Shown piece by piece: positions 15,429 through 21,584 of a stretch of DNA of 21,584 nucleotides. Numbering within the stretch: position 1 is the stretch's first letter; each line of letters begins with the position of its first letter. The stretch is from Micavibrio_B sp044238965 (GTDB lineage: Bacteria > Pseudomonadota > Alphaproteobacteria > Micavibrionales > Micavibrionaceae), in contig JBIICJ010000027.1 in NCBI GenBank assembly GCA_044238965.1, positions 1 through 21,584 on the forward strand, given 5' to 3'. The notes below the pieces were generated by a model. That model saw only the letters and a list, made by a program, of their open reading frames with translations. It ran no database searches and was not told where the DNA came from. A program made the position numbers and the translations under genes.

Positions 15429-17819
15429 TTAGCGCAAAGTTGCACCAGTTTTACTTTGTACGGCGCTAATAATCTTCTGACAAACGCCGTCGATATCACT
15501 ATCGGTCAGGCTTTGTGCCATCGGTTGTAATGTCACAGCCACAGCCACGGACTTATGCCCATCGGCAATGCCCTTACCTTCGTATACATCAAAGATAGAA
15601 GCTTTGGTGATCAGGGTGCGGTCAACGCCGCGGATGGTTTTGACGATTTGATCCGATTCCAAACCGCGCGGGCACACAAATGCAAAATCACGCGAGATAG
15701 GTTGGAATGACGATAATTCCAGCATTGGTTTCGCCGATCCTTTTTTCTTCGCATCGGGAATTGCATCGATAAAAATTTCAAATGCGACGATGGGCGTCAC
15801 ATCGATTTTCATTTGATCCAGAATCGCGGGGTGAATTTCACCGAAATACGCCACCAATTTATTCCCCAAACGCACTGCACCCGAACGTCCAGGGTGGTAG
15901 TAATTGGGGGCCTCGCGCGTGATGGGGGCATTGGCAAATGATGCGCCCAACACCGCCAATAAATCGGCCTTAATGTCAAATATATCAACCGCGCGTGATG
16001 ATGTGCCTGACCAATGTTTATCACCTGTGCCCACGCGCAATGCGGCGGCAATAACAGGTTGTTGGTCGGCATCGGTGCCGTGGAACACGGGGCCAATTTC
16101 GAATAATGCGACGGCGCCTAAACCTTTATCATGATTGCGTTGGGCAGCGTTGATTAAATTAGGTAATATAGATGGACGCATTTGTCCCAAATCACTGGAA
16201 ATGGGGTTGCTGATTTTCAATGCGTTCGCTGGATAATTTTGCGGCGCGAATAATTGCGCCTGACTGTCATCCATAAATGACCATGTCACTGTTTCATTTA
16301 ATCCGCGGGATGCCAGCATTGCACGCGCATTGCGAATTTTTGTCCCCCGCGCCGTTTCGGCGATTTGCACAATCGCGCCATCACGTGTGACGGGTACGGG
16401 GGGAATGGCATCAAACCCAACCAAACGCGCAACTTCTTCCACCACATCATGCGGCATAGTAATATCGTGGCGGAATGACGGTGGTGTCACATTCCATGTT
16501 GTGCCGTTTTGGTTTATCTCACACCCAATGGCTGTCAGATATTTCGTTTGAATGGCATGATCAATTTCAAAACCCAAAATTTTTGTTGCAAGGGCAGGTT
16601 CATATGAAATCACGCGTGCCTCATATGGTGCTGTGCCAACCTCTATCACTTCGGTGGCTTCACCGCCGCATAAATCTAAAATCATTTGTGTGGCAATATC
16701 GGCAGCGGGGCGGGTGAATAATGGGTCAATGCCGCGTTCAAAACGATAACGCGCATCGGAATTAATTTGCAATCCGCGCCCTGTTTTTGCGGTATGATAG
16801 GAATCAAAATAGGCCACTTCTAAAAACACATTTATTGTATCATTCGTACATGATGTTTTCATCCCGCCCATCACGCCGGCAACCGCTTCGGGTGATTCTG
16901 TATCACTGATGACAGTCATAAAATTTGATAATTTATATTGTTTATCATTCAGACCATTGAAATCTTCACCATCTTTTGCCAAACGAACATTTAATGCATT
17001 GCCTTTAATTTTATCGGCATCAAACACATGTAACGGGCGGCATAAATCATATGAAATATAATTTGTGATATCGACCAATGCCGAAATCGGGCGCAAACCA
17101 ATGGCGGTTAAACGGTTTTGTAACCATTGCGGTGATACTTTGTTCGAAACACCTTTGATATAACGCCCAACAAAATGACGGCATGATGATTGCGGATCAA
17201 TGGTTACGGTCACGGGCGATGTGCCTGATGTTTTTAAGCTTGGCATATTTAATGGTTTTAATGTGCCCAAACCTTTGGCGGCTAAATCACGGGCAATACC
17301 GCGAATGCCCGCGCAATCGGCACGATTAGGCGTAACATTAATTTCGATGACGGGATCATCAAGACCAAATAATGATGATAATGTTGTACCGATTGGCGTA
17401 TCAGCAGGTAAATCAATAATACCCTCATGATCATCACCCAAATCCATTTCGCGGAATGACACCATCATACCATTTGATTCCACATCGCGAATTTTTGTTT
17501 TTTTCAAAACCATACCGTTTGCGGGCACAACGGAACCTTCGGGCGCGTATACGGCTTTCATACCTGTGCGCGCATTCGGTGCGCCGCAGACAACTTGAAT
17601 AGTACCTGTTTCGGTTTGTACCTGACACACGCGCAATTTATCGGCATTGGGATGTTTCTCGGCCTGCAGTACATGTACAACCTTAAATGGTGCATAGATC
17701 GCGCTACGGTCTTGCACATCTTCGACCTCTAATCCGATTGCGGTTAAGGCGTCGGTGATTTCAGATAATGATGCATTTGTATTCAAATGATCTTTGAGCC
17801 AAGAGAGAGTGAATTTCAT
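15429..17819 (-). CDS. pheT: phenylalanine-tRNA ligase beta subunit
   Basis: Large subunit of the alpha2-beta2 enzyme that charges tRNA-Phe; it binds the tRNA and edits mischarged tyrosine. Domains in order are the tRNA-binding OB fold (about 40-150, with EKHPNADKLRVCQV and VVCGAPNAR), the B3/B4 editing domain (about 210-380), B5 (about 405-480), the catalytic-like domain, and the C-terminal ferredoxin-fold anticodon-binding domain (about 705-796, PISRDFAFV...IFDVYEGKG). Length 796 is standard. AAGGAT lies upstream of the ATG at 17819. It begins 21 bases after the pheS stop. Confidence 0.97.
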   Translation of the reverse strand: MKFTLSWLKDHLNTNASLSEITDALTAIGLEVEDVQDRSAIYAPFKVVHVLQAEKHPNADKLRVCQVQTETGTIQVVCGAPNARTGMKAVYAPEGSVVPANGMVLKKTKIRDVESNGMMVSFREMDLGDDHEGIIDLPADTPIGTTLSSLFGLDDPVIEINVTPNRADCAGIRGIARDLAAKGLGTLKPLNMPSLKTSGTSPVTVTIDPQSSCRHFVGRYIKGVSNKVSPQWLQNRLTAIGLRPISALVDITNYISYDLCRPLHVFDADKIKGNALNVRLAKDGEDFNGLNDKQYKLSNFMTVISDTESPEAVAGVMGGMKTSCTNDTINVFLEVAYFDSYHTAKTGRGLQINSDARYRFERGIDPLFTRPAADIATQMILDLCGGEATEVIEVGTAPYEARVISYEPALATKILGFEIDHAIQTKYLTAIGCEINQNGTTWNVTPPSFRHDITMPHDVVEEVARLVGFDAIPPVPVTRDGAIVQIAETARGTKIRNARAMLASRGLNETVTWSFMDDSQAQLFAPQNYPANALKISNPISSDLGQMRPSILPNLINAAQRNHDKGLGAVALFEIGPVFHGTDADQQPVIAAALRVGTGDKHWSGTSSRAVDIFDIKADLLAVLGASFANAPITREAPNYYHPGRSGAVRLGNKLVAYFGEIHPAILDQMKIDVTPIVAFEIFIDAIPDAKKKGSAKPMLELSSFQPISRDFAFVCPRGLESDQIVKTIRGVDRTLITKASIFDVYEGKGIADGHKSVAVAVTLQPMAQSLTDSDIDGVCQKIISAVQSKTGATLR

Positions 17820-17840
17820 TTTCTAAATCCTTATTATTAT

Positions 17841-18920
17841 TTATGACTTAAGCGCGCGGTTCGGGCGGTTTAACGGGTCAAACCCATAATGGGATAACCA
17901 ACGGGAATCGGAATCAAAGAATGTGCGCAAATCAGGAATGCCGTATTTGAGCATCGCAAAGCGATCAATGCCTAAACCAAATGCAAATCCTTGATATTCA
18001 TTGGGATCAAGGCCGCAATTTTGAATGACATTCGGGTGCACCATACCGCATCCTAACACTTCCATCCATTTTTCGGTGGTGCCCAATGTTAATTTGCCAT
18101 CTTTACGGGAACAACCAATATCCATTTCCGCTGATGGTTCGGTAAACGGGAAGAATGACGGGCGAAAGCGCACAGGCAAATCATCAATTTCAAAATAAGC
18201 GCGCACGAAATCCATCAAACATGCCTTTAAATGTCCCATATGGGTGTTTTTATCAATGACCAAACCTTCCATTTGATGGAACATTGGTGTGTGGGTCATA
18301 TCAGAATCTGATCTGTATACACGCCCCATACATAAAATTTTGATGGGTGGTTTTTCTGTGAGCATCGTGCGGATTTGCACGGTTGATGTGTGTGTGCGCA
18401 ATAATTTTTTACGGGCTTCGCCCTCTTTAGTTTCATCATCAGGCAAATAAAATGTGTCATGCATTTCACGTGCGGGGTGACCGATCGGGAAATTTAACGC
18501 GGTGAAATTGTGGAAATCATCTTCGATATCGGGGCCTTCGGCAACGGTGAAACCCATGTCGGAAAAAATTTCAATCATCTCATCAATTGTTTGTGAAATG
18601 GGATGGATTGATCCCGTGCGTTCGGGGCGCGGTGATAATGTGATATCAATTGTTTCATTTGCCAGACGTTGATCCATCTCTTGGCGTTTTAACGCGGTTT
18701 CTTGGCGGGCGATCAATGATGCAATTTCATCTTTGAGAACATTCAATTCCGCGCCGATGGTTTTGCGTTCCTCAACTGATAATGATCCCATATTTTTCAT
18801 GAGTTCAGTAATGCGCCCCTTTTTCCCCAATGCATTCACGCGGGCTTGGTCTAATTCGTTTAAATCCTTGGCGGTTTCAACCGATTGGATTAATTCGGAT
18901 TTCAGAGCAGTAATATTCAT
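17841..18920 (-). CDS. pheS: phenylalanine-tRNA ligase alpha subunit
   Basis: Catalytic subunit of phenylalanyl-tRNA synthetase, a class II enzyme. The N-terminal coiled coil is followed by the catalytic core with HPAREMHDTFYL, motif 2 (RTHTSTVQIRTM, then CMGRVYRSDSDMTHTPMFHQ), RPSFFPFTEPSAEMDI and motif 3 (FAFGLGIDRFAMLKYGIPD). Length 359 is normal. The start lies 2 bases after the stop of the HAD hydrolase gene, with AAAGG at the end of that gene serving as the ribosome site. No Phe-rich leader peptide is visible. Confidence 0.97.
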   Translation of the reverse strand: MNITALKSELIQSVETAKDLNELDQARVNALGKKGRITELMKNMGSLSVEERKTIGAELNVLKDEIASLIARQETALKRQEMDQRLANETIDITLSPRPERTGSIHPISQTIDEMIEIFSDMGFTVAEGPDIEDDFHNFTALNFPIGHPAREMHDTFYLPDDETKEGEARKKLLRTHTSTVQIRTMLTEKPPIKILCMGRVYRSDSDMTHTPMFHQMEGLVIDKNTHMGHLKACLMDFVRAYFEIDDLPVRFRPSFFPFTEPSAEMDIGCSRKDGKLTLGTTEKWMEVLGCGMVHPNVIQNCGLDPNEYQGFAFGLGIDRFAMLKYGIPDLRTFFDSDSRWLSHYGFDPLNRPNRALKS

Positions 18921-18922
18921 GT

Positions 18923-19609
18923 TTAGGCAACCTTTATTTGTTTTTGTGCTTCCAGATAATGACGTACTTCGTCTAATTCATCAATAACCGCGTGAGAGTG
19001 TGCGCCGAATAATCGGTCACGGGAGAATATACCCCATGTGACGGAAAAAACCATAAGGCCAAAGGCTTTGCCAACCTCGGGCTCTTCTAAACTATCGCCA
19101 ATGATAAAGCTCGCGCTGGGGTCATAATCATGTTCATCCCAAAATTTTTGAAAACGGTCACGTTTGGTCACGCGGGTGAAATCAACAGGGTTATAGGATT
19201 CATTCCCCGATACAAATTTGAAATATTGATTGATATGGCGTGCGGCAATTTGTTCTTCAAGGTCATAGATACGTTGGTTAGATAGCACCATTAAATCAAA
19301 CCCTTCGGCCAATAAATAATTCAATAAATCAAATGTCCCCCGACGCAAAGACGTTGATGCCGCAAGCGGTAGATAGGCATCTTGGTAAGTTTTATCTGCC
19401 TCTTCAAAATTTTCGAGATAATCGGGTGCGTGAACACCATTGCGCGCATAAACATGAACGAGAGGAAAATCCATCGTCTCGCGATATTGCTCCATGGTGA
19501 TTTCGGGTTTGCCAAAAAACCGCATGCAAGCATTGAAGGCGATGAGATTTTCATCCGCATCATCAAATAATGTACCATTCCAATCAAAGACAGCGAGTTT
19601 TTTGGTCAT
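18923..19609 (-). CDS. HAD-superfamily hydrolase
   Basis: A 228-residue haloacid dehalogenase fold protein, probably a small-molecule phosphatase of unknown substrate. Motif I is FDWNGTLFDD with nucleophile Asp9; the usual acid/base Asp two residues on is Asn11. Motif II is in MVLSNQ, and motif IV is IIGDSLEEPE, with Glu where the last Asp often lies. A helical cap occupies about residues 20-90. The ATG at 19609 is chosen because GAAAGAG lies 5 bases upstream; the frame extends to a TTG at 19636 that overlaps the terminator tail. It sits between rplT and pheS, an unusual place, and is tightly joined to pheS. Confidence 0.85.
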   Translation of the reverse strand: MTKKLAVFDWNGTLFDDADENLIAFNACMRFFGKPEITMEQYRETMDFPLVHVYARNGVHAPDYLENFEEADKTYQDAYLPLAASTSLRRGTFDLLNYLLAEGFDLMVLSNQRIYDLEEQIAARHINQYFKFVSGNESYNPVDFTRVTKRDRFQKFWDEHDYDPSASFIIGDSLEEPEVGKAFGLMVFSVTWGIFSRDRLFGAHSHAVIDELDEVRHYLEAQKQIKVA

Positions 19610-19629
19610 GATCACTCTTTCGTGTTGTG

Positions 19630-19663
19630 AAAACAAAACAGCCCCTTTTCAAAAGGGGCTGTT
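19630..19663 (-). terminator. intrinsic terminator after rplT
   Basis: On the minus strand AACAGCCCC...GGGGCTGTT forms a 12-13 bp perfect stem with a tight loop (19663-19637), followed by TTGTTTT. It lies 41 bases after the rplT stop. The HAD hydrolase gene starts about 20 bases beyond the T-tract, so transcripts of HAD-pheS-pheT must arise by read-through or from a promoter buried here. Confidence 0.85.
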
Positions 19664-19704
19664 CGAAATTTCGTTTTGAAAAACGAGCTTCTTAGCTCCT
19701 CTTT

Positions 19705-20064
19705 TTATCCTAGGGCCTTTTTGGCTTGGTCAAAGATCGCTTTAAACGCGCCTGTGTCATTCACAGCTAATTCAGCCAACATTTTACGGTCAACAGGAAT
19801 GCCCGCTTTGTGCACGCCATTCATGAATTGTGCGTATGTTAAACCCAACTCACGGGAAGCCGCATTAATACGTTGAATCCACAATGAACGGAAATCACGT
19901 TTTTTGTTACGACGGTCGCGGTATGCGTATTGCAATGCTTTTTCAACGCGTTGCAACGCAGGGCGGAAACAATTACCTGAACGGCCGCGGTAACCCTTGG
20001 CTAATTTCAAGATTTTGGTGTGACGTGCGTGTGCGCGTGGTGTACCTTTTTTCGCTCTCGACAT
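19705..20064 (-). CDS. rplT: 50S ribosomal protein L20
   Basis: Early assembly protein of the large subunit that binds 23S rRNA. The 119-residue sequence is classic L20 (RHTKILKLAKGYRGRSGNCF, YRDRRNKKRDFRSLWIQRIN, LTYAQFMNGVHKAGI). A perfect AAGGAGG ribosome site lies 8 bases before the ATG, inside the last codons of rpmI; the genes are 3 bases apart. Confidence 0.98.
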   Translation of the reverse strand: MSRAKKGTPRAHARHTKILKLAKGYRGRSGNCFRPALQRVEKALQYAYRDRRNKKRDFRSLWIQRINAASRELGLTYAQFMNGVHKAGIPVDRKMLAELAVNDTGAFKAIFDQAKKALG

Positions 20065-20067
20065 GGA

Positions 20068-20442
20068 TTATGCCTCCTTCTTCGCTGCAGTTTTTTTCGC
20101 CGCTGGCTTTTTCACTGCTGGTGTTTTCATAGCCGCTTTTTTGACAGGCTTTGCAGGAGCTGAAGCCGCCGCTGCCGCTTTCGCAGCTTTGATCGCTTTG
20201 CTTTCTGCAGGTGATGGGCTGCGCTTGCCGCGTTTTTTCGAACGCTCATAAGGCATATAATGCTCAAGCAATGTTGTCGCATCTGAATCATTCAATAAGA
20301 ATGTTCCGCGTGCTTTTGCTTTCATTGATGTTGGTTTGCTGATCAAACGGTGGCGTTTGTGGGCGTGTTTTGCTTTCACCCCGCCATTACCCGTCACGAT
20401 AAAGCGCTTTTTGACTGCGCTCTTGGACTTAATCTTCGGCAT
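20068..20442 (-). CDS. rpmI: 50S ribosomal protein L35 with long basic C-terminal tail
   Basis: Residues 1-65 are a complete L35 (PKIKSKSAVKKRF, KHAHKRHRLISKP, MKAKARGTFLLND). L35 is normally about 65 residues; here the frame continues for 59 more, made almost only of Lys, Ala, Pro, Ser and Thr with PAKK/AAKK-type repeats like histone H1 or HU-type tails. The tail is not a misread: the rplT ribosome site lies in its final codons and the rplT start follows 3 bases after its stop. The ATG at 20442 has GGAG 6 bases upstream; a TTG at 20454 is also in frame but overlaps that site. The usual infC is not upstream. Confidence 0.95.
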   Translation of the reverse strand: MPKIKSKSAVKKRFIVTGNGGVKAKHAHKRHRLISKPTSMKAKARGTFLLNDSDATTLLEHYMPYERSKKRGKRSPSPAESKAIKAAKAAAAASAPAKPVKKAAMKTPAVKKPAAKKTAAKKEA

Positions 20443-20525
20443 TTTTGTCTCCAAAAGTTAAAAGTTGTATATCACCCATCGAGGCAGCCAAAGTATTCCA
20501 AAAGCCAGATGAGCATGAAGCCGTG

Positions 20526-20555
20526 GTTATAACGGGTTTTATCCCCAAATGGCAA
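20526..20555 (-). promoter_or_regulatory. predicted promoter of the rpmI-rplT operon
   Basis: On the minus strand TTGCCA (20555-20550) and TATAAC (20531-20526), 18 bases apart, give a good housekeeping promoter match. Transcription near 20519 would leave a leader of about 77 bases before rpmI. This explains how rpmI-rplT is transcribed without infC in front. Confidence 0.55.
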
Positions 20556-20594
20556 GGGGAATATTATTTACATAATTAATATATTCGGATTTAT

Positions 20595-20621
20595 TTGCAG
20601 AGCGTTTCGGAATCGGATAAT
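20595..20621 (+). promoter_or_regulatory. possible promoter of the 42-codon gene, with GANTC in the spacer
   Basis: TTGCAG (20595-20600) and GATAAT (20616-20621), 15 bases apart, are plausible but closely spaced. GAATC at 20610-20614 lies between them, the placement reported for GcrA-dependent promoters. Suggestive only. Confidence 0.3.
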
Positions 20622-20660
20622 GTTTGAAAATAAGTTACATATTTGCAAGGGAGCAAACAC

Positions 20661-20789
20661 ATGAAATCTGCATTTTTTGGTGCATCAACAGAAACAATTA
20701 TCTCAAATAAAGAGCTGAATGTCATTCCTGAGGATAAAGAAGTAATAGAAAATACGAATGATCCTGTAAGATGTGTACTCGCAATGTAA
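20661..20789 (+). CDS. small protein of 42 residues, function unknown
   Basis: The frame runs from ATG 20661 to TAA 20787-20789. An excellent ribosome site, AAGGGAG (20647-20653), is 7 bases upstream. A strong terminator in the same orientation follows 6 bases after the stop, and a promoter candidate precedes it, so all parts of a stand-alone gene are present. The protein starts MKSAFFGASTETII, has an acidic middle (IPEDKEVIEN) and ends in a short segment with one Cys (PVRCVLAM). There is no membrane segment or signal peptide. I do not recognise a family. It is transcribed away from rpmI and toward gpt. Confidence 0.65.
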   Translation: MKSAFFGASTETIISNKELNVIPEDKEVIENTNDPVRCVLAM

Positions 20790-20795
20790 TAAATG

Positions 20796-20821
20796 AAAGC
20801 CCCAAAATCGGGGCTTTTTTT
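20796..20821 (+). terminator. intrinsic terminator of the 42-codon gene
   Basis: AAAGCCCC (20796-20803) pairs with GGGGCTTT (20810-20817) around a 6-base loop, then the T-run continues to 20821. The T-run is much stronger in the plus direction than for the convergent gpt transcript. Confidence 0.88.
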
Positions 20822-20832
20822 AATGAGTAAAA

Positions 20833-21333
20833 TTAATCTAAATGCGTGCCGATTTGGGCATGAATATGGGGTGGGAATTCTTGGTCTTCCCATGGCAGGA
20901 AAATCCATGTGTTTTGGGTGACCTCGGTCACAAAACTATCGGCCATCGGCTTTCCATCGGGCTTTACATACAAACATGCAAAATGCGCTTTGGGTAAAAT
21001 GTCACGCAACGCACGAAATGTATTGCCCGTATCTGATAAATCATCGACCACTAACCATCCCGCGCCATCGCCTGCGGCATCGGCCGCTTTTAACACAGAT
21101 AATTCACGTTGGTTTTGTGCATCATAAGATGACACCGCAATAGTTTCGATTGTACGAATATTGATTTCGCGTGCCACCAAACAGGCGGGAACCAAACCAC
21201 CCCGCGTAACAGCCACCACGCCTTTGAACGGTTGATTATGATGCAATGGCAATAATTTTTGTCCCAATTCCTTGGACAGGCGATGGATATCCTGCCATGT
21301 TACGGGTAAATCAACGGGTGTGACTTTGTTCAT
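20833..21333 (-). CDS. gpt: xanthine-guanine phosphoribosyltransferase
   Basis: Salvages guanine and xanthine to GMP and XMP using PRPP. The 166-residue protein follows E. coli Gpt closely: GVVAVTRGGLVPACLVARE, SSYDAQNQREL, the PRPP loop VVDDLSDTGNT, KAHFACLYVKPDGKP, and the C-terminal NTWIFLPWE. The ATG at 21333 has AAGGAA (21346-21341) 7 bases upstream. The open frame runs further upstream to 21450 but that part is not Gpt-like and overlaps the divergent gene. Confidence 0.92.
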   Translation of the reverse strand: MNKVTPVDLPVTWQDIHRLSKELGQKLLPLHHNQPFKGVVAVTRGGLVPACLVAREINIRTIETIAVSSYDAQNQRELSVLKAADAAGDGAGWLVVDDLSDTGNTFRALRDILPKAHFACLYVKPDGKPMADSFVTEVTQNTWIFLPWEDQEFPPHIHAQIGTHLD

Positions 21334-21367
21334 ATTATTTTTCCTTTTTCTGTGTTTAAATATCTCA

Positions 21368-21584
21368 ATGATCCGATCTTTGTCCAGAACCATTTTGATG
21401 ACATTCCTTTTATTGGTGGCGGGTGCCATGTGCGCCGTAGCGGCCACCAAATTTTCAAACGCCTATAAATGGCCGTTTGGTGCGCGTGATATTGGCGGTG
21501 AATTGGGTGGGAACGTTGCGGTGGTTGAGCTATTCACATCAGAAACCTGCGCTTTTTGCCCGCAAGCCGATGCGTATTTTACGG
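21368..21584 (+). CDS. secreted DUF1223 (thioredoxin-like) protein, 5' part only
   Basis: The frame is open from ATG 21368 to the window end, giving 72 residues. Residues 1-26 look like a signal peptide (basic MIRSLSR, hydrophobic TILMTFLLLVAGAM, AVAA cleavage region). VAVVELFTSETCAFCPQADA near residues 51-70 matches the start of the DUF1223 domain, a thioredoxin-fold family with a CxxC motif (here CAFC). The product is probably periplasmic. It is divergent from gpt with only 34 bases between starts. No clear ribosome site is visible; an alternative ATG lies ten codons in. Confidence 0.8.
   Translation, partial: MIRSLSRTILMTFLLLVAGAMCAVAATKFSNAYKWPFGARDIGGELGGNVAVVELFTSETCAFCPQADAYFT

Noticed and set aside
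20063..20251. A plus-strand frame rich in Ala and Phe opposite the L35 tail.
   Set aside because: It is the complement of the repetitive Lys/Ala codons and has no ribosome site.
20472..20516. A 14-codon minus-strand frame in the rpmI leader, starting about 3 bases after the predicted transcription start.
   Set aside because: It has no ribosome site, and its codon content does not suggest attenuation of a specific amino acid. Likely chance.
20768..20786. The C-terminal Cys of the 42-residue protein as a lipidation or CaaX-like signal.
   Set aside because: The Cys is fifth from the end rather than fourth, and prenylation is not expected in bacteria; there is no lipobox or signal peptide.
21334..21450. 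N-terminal extension of gpt by 39 residues.
   Set aside because: The extension is not Gpt-like, overlaps the signal peptide of the divergent gene on the other strand, and the internal ATG at 21333 has a good ribosome site.

Overview
The window is a chromosomal segment of an alphaproteobacterium, moderately AT-rich, with short intergenic spaces; no gap between genes exceeds about 220 bases. The best lineage marker is a clear gcrA gene, because GcrA is an alphaproteobacterial cell-cycle regulator. The tandem double cold-shock protein, the omega subunit with a long acidic tail, and the acpS-lepB-rnc-era order fit the same group. The gene order lacks pdxJ before acpS and recO after era, so this is not the textbook Rhizobiales layout. 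I cannot name the genus. No phage, insertion sequence, CRISPR array, tRNA or rRNA was seen.

Left part (1-3550): the 3' two-thirds of leuA (leucine biosynthesis), then a full-length transmembrane chemoreceptor with its own terminator.

Central plus-strand operon (3594-9734): rpoZ, a bifunctional (p)ppGpp synthetase/hydrolase, a small DUF2062 membrane protein, acpS, lepB, rnc and era. Genes are spaced by a few bases or overlap. The group links the stringent response, transcription, lipid carrier activation, protein secretion, RNA processing and ribosome assembly.

Cell-cycle regulator (9735-10509): gcrA follows a 184-base control region. This region holds two perfect DnaA boxes arranged as a 13-bp inverted repeat and six GANTC (CcrM methylation) motifs within 111 bases. 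It looks like a compact DnaA/methylation input to gcrA. A two-way terminator separates gcrA from a convergent double cold-shock gene, which is divergent from a FadD-type acyl-CoA ligase.

Minus-strand block (12967-20555): read in transcription order it is rpmI, rplT, a HAD hydrolase, pheS, pheT, then tadE-like, tadE-like and a tadG-like gene with a von Willebrand A domain. The usual infC is absent upstream of rpmI. L35 carries a 59-residue Lys/Ala/Pro-rich tail. Intrinsic-terminator-like hairpins sit just before the HAD gene and directly over the start codon of the first tadE-like gene, suggesting attenuation inside the block.

Right end (20595-21584): a 42-codon gene with a strong ribosome binding site and its own terminator, a minus-strand xanthine-guanine phosphoribosyltransferase, and the 5' end of a divergent secreted DUF1223 (thioredoxin-like) gene.
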